64,000 bases of DNA. Origin: Patella vulgata. Its lineage: Eukaryota > Mollusca > Gastropoda > Patellidae. The translations under genes and the position numbers were made by a program. The notes beneath the pieces were generated by a model, which worked only from the letters and a program-made list of their open reading frames with translations, had not been told where the DNA came from and did no database searches. Shown piece by piece: positions 33,731-46,424 of the stretch. The stretch's first letter is position 1; the number at the start of each line of letters is the position of its first letter. The DNA lies in assembly GCF_932274485.2 (NCBI RefSeq), contig NC_065882.2:64145431-64209430 (forward strand), read 5' to 3'.

Positions 33731-33932
33731 TGCTAGGTTCCCACTATCACGATTCATGCTACGATTGAAATCTGCAGGTTTTAGTCGTGGAGTACGGTGA
33801 TACCATCAGGTCTTATCATATATTGAGGTCAGTCGTAGCAATCGTGTTGATCGTATAGAAACGTATACGAATGTATCGGCACGTACCGGATCGCGAACTC
33901 AATAGGCATAATCCACGACAGTGGGAGCCTAG
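33731..33932. mobile_element. short MITE, TGCTAGG-ended
   Basis: TGCTAGGTTCCCACTATC at the left and, read inward from the right, TGCTAGGCTCCCACTGTC. About 200 bp, no ORF. Internal ACGATT/AATCGT motifs repeat. Target duplication unclear. Confidence 0.7.
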
Positions 33933-33934
33933 CA

Positions 33935-35140
33935 TATATCTAAACTAGCACCAGGTCGGGCCTTACGTGCAACCTAATTGGTCATATTTATCGTAATAAC
34001 TGAATTTTCATTTTAAACATCAATGTGCATGTTAATTATTTTATTAGCCTACTGCTGGTAGATCCTGTGTACACCATGTAATTCTCAAAACAGATATCAA
34101 TGCCACCCACGCATATTTAAGTAGTCTACTAATGTCTGTGGTTTTACCTTGCATTCATTGTAATCCGACCTATTATGAAAGCCCAATTCTTCGATGAGAA
34201 ATACTGAGCTGAAGACCGTACTAATCGCTGGTTGGTATGATTTTTATTGGATGGCTCAAAAATGGGTCTTTGGGCTTATTATTTATCTCAACTGCGACCG
34301 AATTTATCCCAACCATTGGAAACTGCGCGCATATACCACTATTTCTTGGGAATTTTGATCAATGTAAGCTACTTTATCATAAAACCCCTCTATTAGTTGG
34401 TAGATTATTACGCCGAACTAACGTCAATAACAATTTCAGACACTTCACTTCACAAGTTATTCGTATTCCACCGAGGTAAGAGTGCAAATTACCTCCGCTG
34501 TATTTTGCCCCTAACGAAGTTTCTTTTGTACAATTTTAACTGACATACGTCAAAACATCAACAAAAAAGGCAAGCGGTTAATCTCAGGAGATTGCCCTGT
34601 CTCGGTACTGTTCGAGTTACCTTTGACTGCCGATTTTTCGCCAACATACAAATCTATATTTCAAACGAGCAACCGTCTGTAAACCATTCTTGTTGTTTAA
34701 AAGGAATTATGACCAGGCCATGTCCGGATAAAATGGATTAAGACTTAATTCTCTTTCCATTGACTTCATTGACAAAGAGAGCCCAGTCCTCTGATAAAAA
34801 TGTTAACGGGGTTGACAGTTTCGATTTTATTTCTACGCCCATTCAAAAGAATCTGTAGGCTCGGATGTCATTTTCATGGGAGATTTATTTTATTCACGTC
34901 CGTTTGCTTCCTGACCTTTCCGCCTCAAAATCATGAATAGTCATCAACACCTGTCAGAAAATGAAAATGCAATCACTCTTCTTCGACACTAGACCAGAGT
35001 CAACAACAATTGCCATGCCAAAGAAAGGAAAGGAAACCAAGAATTGCTATAACTAGGCTGAAATAATTACTAGATATAATTAATAGGCTGGACTATTGAA
35101 TGTACGCGCGTGAGTGTGTGTGAGGGTGCGTGTGTGTGTC
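33935..35140. other. intergenic, no feature recognised
   Basis: AT-rich unique-looking sequence; ORFs below 85 codons only. A GTGTGTGTG-rich stretch begins at 35110. Confidence 0.5.
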
Positions 35141-35144
35141 GCCT

Positions 35145-36270
35145 ACAGGGCGCAATTCTTAATGGATTGTTTTGAAACTTGTTTTTGGTGCATGCTTAAC
35201 CCCAGGAGGAAGAGCAACGCCCATTTTCTTTTGGTGTGCCTACAGGCCGCAATTCTTAATGGATCGTATTGAAAACTGTTCATACTTATTCCTTATATCC
35301 AAAGGAGGACCTCAATTATTTTTAGTGCATGGCCGACCCCCTGGGACAGAGCAACATCCAATTTTTGTTTGTGTGTCTTTGTGTTGCCTACAGGCTATAA
35401 TTATTCTTAACAGATCCTTTTGAAAATTTGCCCTAGGGGCTGAGCCCCACCCATTTTTTCTTTGTGTGTCTGTGTGTTGCCTACAGGCCACAATTTGTAA
35501 TGGGTCCTCCTGGAACTTGATATATGTATTCCTTATAGCTCAAGGACGGCAACTATTGATTTTTGTGCATGCCCCGACTCCCAGGGGCAGTGCCACGCCC
35601 AATTTTGTGCTAAGCGTCTGAAGGCCACAATTCTGAATGAATTATCTTGGAACTTGGTATACTTATTCCTTATACCCTAAGGACAACACATATTGAATGT
35701 GGTGCATGATCCGCTTTTTGTTAATATTTTGTCTGTAAATAATCTTCAGGTTGCAATTATTAACAGATTTGGATCCAGTTCAGTATGATCAATCATAGGG
35801 TTGTGCCTATTTATATTGGTCCATGTCCGACCCACAGGGGCAGAGCCACGCTCAATTTTTGTGGGGGTTTTTTTTGTCTACAGACTGGAATTCTTAATGC
35901 ATCATCTTGAAACTTGGCATATTTATTCCTTATACCGTATAGCAACTATTTATTTGGGTGTATGTCCCCACCCTCAAGGGTGTGCTACCACACCCACTTT
36001 TTTGTTAATTTTTTGTCTGTAAATACTCTACAGGTTGCCATTATCAACAGATTTTGTTCAAATTCAGCATATCAATCATTTCAATAAAGTGTACCTATTT
36101 ATATTGTTCCATATCCAACCCCCAGGTTGTGTTTATCGTCTACGGGCTGCAATTCTGAATGGATCATCTTGGAACTGTACATATTTGTTCCTTATACAGT
36201 AAAGACAGCTACTATTTATTGTGGTGCATGTCCCGGCCCCCTGGGACGGTATCACACCCACTTTTTTGTT
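35145..36270 (+). repeat. degenerate tandem repeat, unit about 100-150 bp
   Basis: About nine copies of a segment like CTACAGGCCGCAATTCTTAATGG recur near 35150, 35248, 35393, 35487, 35624, 35750, 35883, 36033 and 36146, each followed by TTGGAACTTG, TATTCCTTATA and a CCCCxGGGGCAGAGCCACGCCC patch. The copies are strongly diverged. Confidence 0.8.
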
Positions 36271-36274
36271 AATA

Positions 36275-36960
36275 TTTAGTCTGTACATCTGGCAAAACTA
36301 ACCCAACGCCTAGCCTTCTTTGCCTCTTGTCATATTACAGTCACTGCAACCATTTCATACTATTCATAGTTCTTGCTCTTTATTTTAAAAAGTACCATAT
36401 CAATCAAAGCAGGAATGTGGACGTATATTGTAGCAGTAGCGATGCCCTTGTCTCAATTGTGGGTGTACCACTCAAATATGAACGAAATAATACCGTTGGG
36501 TAAGTTTGTTAAATTTACTGAAGACCTACTCCGTTATTAATTTCAAGCTGTTCCTTTACTGACTCACAGTCCCAACTCGTTTAAAGTCTAAAGTTTCCAA
36601 TCAAATGACTAGCTTTACAAAAACTAGTATTTGATATATTTTATATATATATTCCAGTTTATCACCCAATAATACATTCTACAGTAGGAGATATCGCTTT
36701 ACATGAATTTGATTCTTTTCAAAGAACAGTTCATTTTTTATTAAAAGTAACTTCTTTCTTATTAAAAGGGAACTATTTTTATTTAATAGGCCTTGATGGA
36801 AACCCTGGGTCAATATAAATGACTTTGCAATGGTTGAATTGCTGTCAAAAAATGATGTATCACTACGCCGTAATGTAATCAGGTACAGTAAAAGTGAAAT
36901 CTATAGCAAAGAATTATATTTATTTATTTGTGCATGTAAGAAGGGATTGAGTGATAAATA
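36275..36960. other. intergenic, no feature recognised
   Basis: AT-rich sequence without convincing ORFs or repeats. Confidence 0.5.
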
Positions 36961-36962
36961 AA

Positions 36963-37128
36963 ATCTCCTACTCGTCTTTTTTGATATGAAAAATATGAAC
37001 ACTCGTCGATAAGGTGAAAAAAAAAACACTCGTCGATAAAGTGAAAAAAAAACTCGGAAGAGCCTCGTATTTTTTACTTTATCGACTTGTGTTGATATTT
37101 TTGATATCAAAAAAGCATCGTAGGAGAT
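36963..37128. mobile_element. hairpin MITE
   Basis: The left arm begins ATCTCCTACTCGTC and the right arm, inverted, ATCTCCTACGATGC. Both continue with TTTTTTGATAT and then AACAC and GTCGATAA(A/G)GT. Arms of about 60 bp around an A-rich, CTCGTCGATAA-repeating centre. Confidence 0.72.
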
Positions 37129-37129
37129 T

Positions 37130-38200
37130 CTCTATTTCACAGTAAATCTTTTTCCAGTAGCATCCTCGATAAATTTGTGTGTTTATTCACTTTCTATAAA
37201 TGGCATGACTTTACTGGACCGAGAGTCGTGAATCAGGATTAAGAATCTAATTCCTGACTTGACACCCATTATAAATCCAATTTGCGTACAATCTAAAAAC
37301 ATTACCGATAGCAAAGGCAATTTTATATGTCATTTACCAGTATTAGTGAGGATTTTTAAGTACAAATACATGTAGGTTCAAAAATATTTAAAGAAATACA
37401 AGTTTATTCATAACTTTGCAGTGGCGTGCAAGTGTTTACTGATGCCCGGGACCAACCACTTGATTATAGGGGCCTAGTGAGAACGTGAGAACTGAAGGTA
37501 TTTTGAATATGCAAGAAGTAGCCGAGATAAACTCTTTATTCATATTACATATATAATGCATTTATGAGCGGTAATTTCAGATTTAAAAAAAAATAATTTT
37601 GAATTCGTTCTTTGATTGGATACCCCCCACCCCCCCCCCCCCCAAAAAAAAAAAATAAAATAAAATCTCTTCTCGTCACTGTAATTCTGTAGTGTTTGGA
37701 GTCCTGTGTGAAACTCATTTCGTGACCTAAAATCAATTCCATACTATAATCGGTTATCCTCACTTTTATCCATTCTAAGAAAGGGGAATTATGTAAGATT
37801 AGATAAAGAGCTGTCAGTTCTCGCTACATTAGTTGAAAAATATAATGAAGCGGAAATATGTTGAAAATTTTAGTCAAATTACTTCCGTCTGAACCGAGTT
37901 AGCGGCGTTAAAAGAACAGTGTAGCCCCAGTTGTCATTGCTACCGTTAATAAATAAATAATGTCTCGATTATCCATTTTTAAACTAAATCATTAAATGGC
38001 CGACCCCTTCTAATTTACTTAAAATCGGAGTCATCCGATGTCATCGTGTGCTGATTATGGTCTTGTCATGTTAATTAATGTTTAATTAATAATTTATAAA
38101 AAGGCCCAAAGAAAGCCCCGCAATAAGCACATTTAGCTCTTGCATATTTAACTGATATCATAGATTTTAGATTTCTGATACAGACAGTCCAACAATCATA
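37130..38200. other. intergenic, with a C/A homopolymer patch
   Basis: Poly-C then poly-A at 37621-37660. No gene or repeat family recognised. Confidence 0.5.
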
Positions 38201-38206
38201 ACAATT

Positions 38207-38471
38207 GTGGGTGGGTTTGGTGTCCTAGTAGTTTAACGCGTGCGCGTGAAGCAATTAGGTCTGTCATTGAGTGAAGTGGTGTGGTTTCGATTCCCCGCTT
38301 GTAAGTGCCAAGGAGAAGGGTCGCCTGCCCAACCTCATGGGTTTTCTCCGGGTCCTCCGGTTTCCTTCCACTAATAAAGACCCCTACGCGCAAGTGAATC
38401 ATAGAAATGATATTGAACCATGTATTGGTCCCGAAATGACCTAATTTCGTTAAAACCCATTTTTCTCTCTT
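38207..38471 (+). mobile_element. SINE family A, full-length
   Basis: Head (GGTGTCCTAGTAGTTTAACG, GGTTTCGATTCCCC), core and a TCTCT tail. TCATAACA occurs on both sides (near 38196 and 38472) as a probable target duplication. Confidence 0.85.
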
Positions 38472-38580
38472 TCATAACACTTGAGTCTCCCAGGTGGCAA
38501 ACCAGAATTTACAGCATGGCTGGTGTGATAATTTCTCTATTTGTTTCTTTGACAGGCATGCTACTATGATATCGCTGTGT

Positions 38581-38715
38581 AATGAAATGAAATGCAATGG
38601 TATTTAACGTCCTACTGCACCTACCGGGAGAATATAATGGGCTAGGAGGGTGGGGGATCACACACGGGAACTCCAGGTAAATGAGCTAGTGTCTTACTCA
38701 CAGAGGTACAGTGAC
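38581..38715 (-). mobile_element. SINE family B, diverged partial copy
   Basis: ATTTAACGTCCTACTGCACC at the 3' end, a large internal gap, and a degraded head near 38660-38710 (GGGGGATCACACACGGGAACTCC). Confidence 0.5.
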
Positions 38716-39345
38716 TCAACAATTTGTAATTAAACATACCTTCCACAGCTAAATCTGCCTATTGCAGGTCTTTTTTTAGGCCTGAAATGTTATATAAACT
38801 ATTAATTAGACATTTATTAACAAAACAAGACCATAATCAACTATCGATGGCATCGGATTTTAACTTGGGCAAGCGAGGCTAAGTCTGGAATATACCAGTG
38901 CTCTGGTTACCACAATGCACACATCTTATCAAAATTACAAACAGTGATAACTTAGCTCAGAATGAAGTAATTTGAATGAAATTTTGAATATTTTATTTTT
39001 ACTTTATGTATTTTTGAGCTAATATAGCAAGAGTGGTCAGCTCTTTATCTAAATCTTATATAACGTATCTTAAGTGTTTCGGTACCTTCGGTACAAACAT
39101 TCTGCCAACCCAGATTTTGTTGGCCTCTGTAGAAATACATGTATTTATTAAATATAAATAGGGTTGTTTTTGACAAACAGGAAATGTTTATGGGTGGGAC
39201 AAAATGTATTTTTGGGGGACAGAAACCACTTGGTTCAAAACTGACCTGAAAAGTGTCTTCTCATTAGCTTTTTCGTTCAGTACCAATTTCGTCATTCAAG
39301 ATATTAAATTATAATGGTACTTTTCAAGAGATTTGGAAACGAGAA

Positions 39346-39720
39346 TTAAAAACACAGTAAATCAGAGACATGTTCAGATATTAGATTATTCTTATAGTCT
39401 TCATCAGAAGATTCAAAATCAAAGTTAATAATATTTGCGTGATAAATATCTTCTTGATGGTTGATCAACGGCTCGCATATATTCTTTGGATATGCTTTAG
39501 ATAACAATTCACATTGTAAATATTCATTCCAGCCATGCATCGTAGGGACATCTTGTTCGATTATTGTTTTTGCAGCCTGTCTCCATATTGTTGCCACATA
39601 ATTTGTGCGTTTAATGTGCAGCAAAAGACAAGACTACTGAGGCAAGATGGTAATAAAGTAAGAAAGGTTTGTTATTTTTCACCACGATTAAAATTCCTCC
39701 AGAAAATCTTTCTTCTAGTG
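39346..39720 (-). pseudogene. fragment of a repetitive invertebrate protein family (LHIKR..NYxAxIWxQA..HGW)
   Basis: The minus strand reads LPQ, then SCLLLHIKRTNYVATIWRQA, then MHGWNEYLQCELLS and an acidic tail. The LPPT-x-LxxHIxRxNYQAxIW-x-HGW pattern is one I recall from many multi-copy uncharacterised proteins of molluscs, corals and other invertebrates, probably carried by mobile elements. A stop lies just before the SCLLLHIKR stretch. A second inverted copy lies at 42955-43250. Confidence 0.55.
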
Positions 39721-39779
39721 TCATCTACTGATGTAAGTTGCCTTTCGTCGTAAATGGTACAGACATTTTTTTTCTAAAC

Positions 39780-41900
39780 CAGCAATTACGTCATCACAAA
39801 CATCATTGTCTGTCCCAGTTCTTTAAAAATTGTTAAATTTGGAATTATCTTGAAAAGGAAAGAGAAATAGTCATTGTCACTGAAAGCATGTAGACGAAGA
39901 TATTCTCGACACTTTCAGTACTAATCTTGATTGGATCAAAAATGTGACCCACCGCATGTTATTGAGTCGGAATGCGGTAAAATTAATTTTGCACAAGAGA
40001 CAAAATAAGCGAAAATATTGATTTTGATCGAAATTGAGATTTTCACAAAAATGAGTCTATAAATATACTATCTATCGACTCAAAAGATCAAAATAGCAAT
40101 AAAACATTTTAAAACGCCTTTATTTGGACGTTTTGTAAGAGTACCGTATTCTTAAATCTGTCTTTTTCTGAATATTCTCAGCGGAAATAGATATTTGTAA
40201 ATCAATCAACAAGCCGTTCGTATCATTGAGTAATACTAATCTGTAATCACTTCTCACGGATTAATGATTAGTTGATTGATAATTAACAATGATAAGGCCA
40301 CCGACAATTCATTATTTACTCCGAATAACTAATCAAAGCGGCGATGATTTAATGTCTCGTTTGGTCTGTTAGAAAATAATTTATAGTCCTTCAATGGAAA
40401 TAAACAAAATAGCCAATAATTTTCTTTCCGAAGAGAATTTTATTGATAGGTGAATTCCGTTTACTGTCGCTTCATACGGCATGCAAAGTTAAGAATGCAT
40501 ATTGGATATTATTATTTTTTTAAATTATATTATCACCATGGGTCGGGAAAATGTGAAAGACCAATGAGTCGAAACGCGACGATTATCGAGTGGGAAAAAT
40601 AATCTGTCATTGTTTAATTACACCGCTTCCAAAATGAACGTAAGCATTTCATGCCAATGAAATTGAGATTTCTATTCTATTATGGACTCATATTTTGATA
40701 CCGTTACGGTACCTCAGGCTTAAAATAACAATAGACTTATTGTACACGCAAAATCTTAATTCAGGCAGGCTGCTGTGGCGGCTTCTTTGATGATTAAGAT
40801 AGGCTACTAAACTTGATTACCCAATCAACAACTTTAATCTTCTGACCACTGGCACCAAGGTGCTAAATAATTGATGAGATTAACTGAACTGAAGTTAATC
40901 TCACCAAAGTTATAATATACATACTTAGACTACTAATGTATACACTGTTCTAAATTATAACGCGATCATAGGAAATGTAAATATGCCGCATGTGTTGTGG
41001 ATGTTTTACTATGAAAAGAGCGCATTTACTACTATTTTCGTTATCGGCACCCTTGAAAACCTAAAGAAGAAAATATTAATATTAAACGACAAAATAACGA
41101 AAGATTTAATTGCATGGTTGCTGTGTGATATTTTCTAAAAAAAAAAACTGCAGATGTCAGTGCATTCAATGCATTTGCAACTGAGAGCTCGTCCTTTTCC
41201 ATTCTCGAACGTTAAACAGTCATCCATGCCCGATGAATTAATAAATTAAATTCTCGTAATGCAATTATATCCACTGTAAATAGCGTTTGTTTACAGCTTT
41301 CTATACACTGGCATCGTAACCGTGCCATACCATAGTATATACAATGGAACTAGTTTCAATTAAGGTGTATAGTCAAACCATGTTAATAATGTATCTTTGA
41401 TCATAAGGCCTAGTACCAACTCTTTTAATTAGAACTCGGCAATCGCGGTCAAACCACGAACAGTGATATTGTTCCACCACCAGCGGAACATTAAATCAGT
41501 AATCATATAAAACACAAAATAGCTAAATGATTCCGCACCCCACCGTATCGTAGCAAAATGATCTGGCTCATCTAAATGGCCACATTTCCAGTGCTTGAGT
41601 TACTTTTCTTTTACAAATCATCCTATTTCGAGTGCTATTATTATTCCATTTGTTATTATATTTTATTTAAAAAAAATACTAGTAATTTGTGATGCATTAT
41701 AATACAATTTGTTATTATAATTATTTTATTAAATTTATGAGAGTTTTTAGCATACTGTTGTCTTTTGAAAACTGTTCTCTTTTCTTATACTTGATAGCAT
41801 AAGGTGTTGAATACCGTCGTTTCATTGGTATACCCTAGCCTGCAAGGTGTGACCATAACTGATGGGTGACAATAAAATCATCGAATGTGTAAAATGATAA
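39780..41900. other. intergenic, no gene recognised
   Basis: AT-rich. The stretch at 41040-41130 (CACCCTTGAAAACCTAAAG, AACGACAAAATAACG) resembles part of the 41935-42500 repeat. The 40180-40360 stretch is dense in TAAT/ATTA cores but shows no repeat structure. Confidence 0.45.
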
Positions 41901-41934
41901 ATATTCGTTGCATCGACCCATGTTTTTCGTATTC

Positions 41935-42500
41935 AGCACCCCCGAAAACCTCTAAAATGATATATTACACGAGTACCAAGTATAAGAACTTCAATAATTG
42001 CCCTTTTGGTGGCCATTTTGAAAAACAAGATGGAGGATACAGTCCAGTCGACCCCTGATGCTACAACCTTTATGCCTAATAAAACATATAAAATGACACG
42101 GTTACAAATATACGGTGATAAAAAAAAAACAGAATTGTCATTTTGGTCGCCATTTTGATAAAACAAAATGGTTGATATTGACGGATCAATTTTACTACTA
42201 CGATTATCATTTTGGTCGCCATTATGAAAAACAAAATGGCGGGTATTATCGGATTTACTCTTATACTGCAATTGTTCGATGTAACACCCCCAAAAACCCA
42301 TTCAATGACATTAATAAACACATAACTTATGAAAACTCGAAAATTTGTCATTTTGGCGTCCATTTTGAAAAAAAAATGGCGGAAATTGGCGGATCAAATT
42401 GTTACTACAATTTTCGTCTTCAGCACCCCTGAAAACCTCTAGAAAACAATATTCAACGACAAAACAGCAAAAATAAATGACTTGGTTGCTATGGGATTTT
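41935..42500 (+). repeat. repeat with four CCATTTTG...CAAAATGG palindromes
   Basis: Units with GTCATTTTGGTCGCCATTTTG and an inverted AAAATGGCGG partner occur near 42011, 42148, 42217 and 42355. The flanks share CAGCACCCCTGAAAACCTCTA (left 41935, right 42420). Each unit gives a short hairpin with YY1-type GCCATNTTG/AAAATGGCGG cores. Confidence 0.7.
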
Positions 42501-42954
42501 GTTTTGAAACATACCAAATCTTTAACATGATTTTTCTCAAAACTTACTTTGGTGAGTTGGGTGGCTTTAAGCAGTCACAACTCAGTCAATTTTCGCCCGA
42601 TCCAAACAAACTATACATCAAATTGAAGGTAATGAGTCGGAGAATGTGAAAATAACAATAACTCAATTTTCAAAATTTCCTCATTGCGACTCAGTATGCC
42701 TTGGGGGGTCACAAATTATATCAAGATTAGTATTGAAAATGTCGAGAATATCCTAGAACTGAAAACAAACCACCGGGACACCAAAATAGCTTACATACTC
42801 CACTTCGCATTGCAAAATAATGGCGGCGCTGAAACAAATTGTATTTTGTGTTCTTGCTCGGGCGAAATAGATGTCACAGCCAGCCATTCTCCTCGTAAAC
42901 GATGATACAAAAATACACATTATGGTCGATAATGAAATGGGCAAAGGTAGAAAA

Positions 42955-43250
42955 TATCGCGGTTTACATCAGTAGATGACGCTAGAAGAAAGATTTTCTG
43001 GGTGAAAATATAACAGACCTTTCTTTATTACCACTTTGCCGTAGTGGTCTTTTGCTGCACATTAAACGCAGCAATTATTGCAAAAGCGGCAAAATCAATG
43101 ATCGAACTAGATGACCGTGCAATGCATGTCTGGGATGAAGATTTACAATGTGAATGGGTATTTGAAGGATATCATTTACATTTCCAGACCTCTTGAAAAG
43201 TATCATTATATAATTATAAATGACGAAATTGGTACTAAACGAAAAAGCTA
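42955..43250 (+). pseudogene. second, more decayed copy of the LHIKR-type fragment
   Basis: Plus-strand sequence CATCAGTAGATGACGCTAG, AAGAAAGATTTTCTGG, TTTGCTGCACATTAAACGC and TTACAATGTGAATGG matches the reverse complement of 39420-39760. Here the frame is more broken. The two copies point towards opposite directions 3.3 kb apart. Confidence 0.6.
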
Positions 43251-43299
43251 ACGAGCAGCCACTTTTAAGGTCAATTCTGATATGTTTAATCGATTTCTA

Positions 43300-46290
43300 A
43301 AAAAATCATCCTATAAATCAAACGCACACCTGCACCCCCCCCCCCCCCCCACACACACATACACTAGATAAAAAAAACCTCTTCACTCAACGCTAAACAC
43401 ACCAGACTTCAAATAAGCAAAATTGACAATTTTGTCTACAAAACAACAATTGCTACATCCAACTACAATTAAGCTTATAATCCTACCTGACACGGGTACA
43501 AATCCCCTCTTTTAAAACGAAGCGATAATAGATTGCTTTTCCCGACATTATAAATTTGACGTCTTTACCTCATAAAGGCGGGGCCTTGAGTACAACAGAG
43601 ATATCAAAGTACTAACCTGATCTGTATTAATTTTGCTAAAAACAACGCTTGAATTAATTTATTGGCAATATTTGCCGATAAACGATGTTACATGCATTAA
43701 TAAAGAAATTAAGTTTGCCAGGTAAAACTAAAGGCTCCCAATAGTTGCTAAAAACAACCACATCAGTATATCTCAACGTTTTTAGCTACATTCTTGTAGC
43801 TACCCCATCCACCTCGCCACAAATCAAGAACAGTTGTCCACGGGCATCATAAACTCTTATTTAGAGATGGGCAGTCCTAGAAATTTATGTTTTATTAATA
43901 TATAACATGATCATCATTTATGTCAACACAATAACATTTTCCCGGCATATCTCGAAAACGCCCCCCTCAAACGCCTGATCACCACCCAGATTAAGAATCT
44001 ATGCAAACAATTAGTCTAGAAAAACTTGGTCTCATGAATTAACAGCTCGGGTGGCGACCCCCCACCCCTACCCCGGACACCCGACTAATTGGGGCTCTGA
44101 CTGACGGTTTTTCTAAATTCGGAAAGACGCTCGATTAATTTTAGTACTAAAGATTTGCGAAAGGTTTCTTCAGCATTTTTTCGACATTTAAAGCGAGAAT
44201 TGCATAATCCTAAATTCTATAATTCACTCGTGTCAGTTGAGAAAGTGTTTCGTATCAAACTCAGACACTGCTGTAATAACCGCAAATTTCTGTTCCAAAA
44301 TGTGATTGGTCAACAGAGCTTCACATATGTTTACATTACGCTACGTCATTACTCACGAAATGTGTTATGCTCCACTAACCATTGCATAGCAGAATATTGC
44401 AGAAAAACTAATTGTGTGACAAACGAGGCTATCGAAAACGCGTACAATGTAAACAATGGGTAATGACCAATATGAACAAACACGTGGAGACGAACAACAT
44501 GTTCACCGTTTTTAATACATTAAATCACTGTCCAAAGTTTTAGGGAAGACCCCCATATCAAACGAAGGGCTGTCATGTTGCTGTACTTGGGATAGATTTG
44601 ATTGAACGTGAAGAATAGACACACTCCCCCAAAAGCTCCAATCTGTTTCACAAAGGATACGAAAAAGCTCAAGTATCAGAAGCCAATCCAGCAATGGCCG
44701 GAGAGGGATTTCTCGGGCCATTGCTTCAGGAATATGTTAAAATCCAATGTTTGATTTTATGGGGTTATTGTCACATGTGCTCGTTTGAAAAGACTCGTCA
44801 GGCATCATGTTCCTTATCTGTTTAATCACGGACCTTAACAATTGAGACAACTCTCTCTTGTGTGTAGACTTAGTTATACAATTTCCAAATACGGTCGGCA
44901 GAGTGGTTTAACAGCCTATTAAGAAATAGATTTAGAATTGATTATGGTTTGACTTTCTTGGAAAATATACAATTCTAGCATATCTTCGTTAGTGTTTGAG
45001 GTATCAAGTTGAAACACGGTAAGAATAAGGAACATATTGATGCCTCCAAAATGGCCCATTAAAAGTTTTTGTGACGGCTTCCGGAAATTAAAATTAATAG
45101 GCTAATTTTGTGTTAGTCCCAGATATTGTCTGTCATTTTCATAACATTTTCAACCGTTTGGTTGGCATATTGGATATTTTAAAAAATAATCGACATGCAG
45201 CTGCCAAACACCCCCCCCCCCAAAAAAAAAAATCGATATTCAGCTGCCACTTTAATTCCGATTTTTGTTTTGAACCTACTCCAAATGGCAACAATTCTTA
45301 GGGAGCCGATTTTTTAATTTCGACTTTGTTTACTTTCGGTTTTACTTTGAAATTTTTTCGACTTTTCGACTTTTGATCTAGCCGTTCAATGAGTCTCGAT
45401 AGGTTTTTCCACATTAATAATGTATTGGATGTTACTAAACTCAATAGTTCATGGCGCAACATGGTTGTTGACGTGACAAGGCGTGACTTGACGTACTTAC
45501 TTTTCGCAGTTCTAGTTTTAATTAAAATGGTATCAATATTGGCATATCTATAAAAGGGGAAAACAAGCGGTTGTCATGCAAGATACGCTCATATTTGCAA
45601 GAGATGGGCAAAGAACAATCAAGGACCATAATCCAGAAAGTTATGGTCTGGAATATAACCATATTTTAAGTTTCATCAACATCCGACAAAAATTGTGACC
45701 TCTATGTTGTAACAGTGATATATTTAAACGTTTTTTGTGACATCGTGAGGGTATACGAGCTAAAAACGGTCTGATATGCGAAAATATCGACAGGAACCGA
45801 GAGCTTTGGGTTATAAACATACATCTTAAGTTTCATCAAAACCCCCTTGGGTATTTCTCGATGTCAAAAGTTTGTGAGTTCAAGAGATAACTTTTTTTTA
45901 TTCTTTGGAATATTTAATTGTACAATGGATTTTATCTAACCGGGAGTGATTTCAAACACACAGGCAAGTTTATAATAACCATAATTAAGTAGTTTGTTCA
46001 TAATCGAAGAAATCTCATTAAAATTTAGGACGATTCAGACAGTAGTTAAAGAGGAAACATGACAGACCATAATAATGTATTATTAGTAGTAATTCTCAAA
46101 TAATGCCTTCCAAAATGACACAAACGTATATGAAATATAATTATGTGTAACACGATCAAATTTTAATGATAGTTCTGCTGTCGCTAGGTGTCTGCAAATA
46201 AAATCGGTGAAAGACCTCACTTGCCTGGTAAACAATATTCGGTCATACATACACCGAGAAGTATTTCCTGCCCACTCAGTTCCAACATTA
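43300..46290. other. intergenic, no gene recognised
   Basis: C runs at 43336 and 45211. The stretch 45600-45870 repeats the phrase AAGTTTCATCAA twice about 170 bp apart within a loosely repeated segment. ORFs (up to 102 codons at 44155) have no recognisable features. Confidence 0.45.
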
Positions 46291-46292
46291 TC

Positions 46293-46421
46293 CGGGGGTT
46301 GGATGGCCGAATGGTTAGCGCGTGCGCGTTGTATCATAAGGTCTTTCAGTGAGCCAACTGGCGTGGTTTAGATTCCCCGGTTGTACGCAACAAGGAGTAG
46401 GGTCGCCTGTCCAACCTCCAA
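46293..46421 (+). mobile_element. SINE family A, head only (3'-truncated)
   Basis: The tRNA head (GGATGGCCGAATGGTTAGCG, GATTCCCCGG) and the GGAGTAGGGTCGCCTGTCCA stretch are well preserved, then the match stops at CCAACCTC. Loss of the 3' end is unusual for a retroposon. Confidence 0.8.
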
Positions 46422-46424
46422 TAT

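Noticed and set aside
36963-37128. Possible CRISPR-like array from repeated CTCGTCGATAA words
   Set aside because: The words belong to the arms of a hairpin MITE in a eukaryotic genome; no regular repeat-spacer pattern.
41933-42432. Several ORFs of 95-122 codons on both strands
   Set aside because: All are translations of the hairpin repeat; frames and composition follow the repeat unit.
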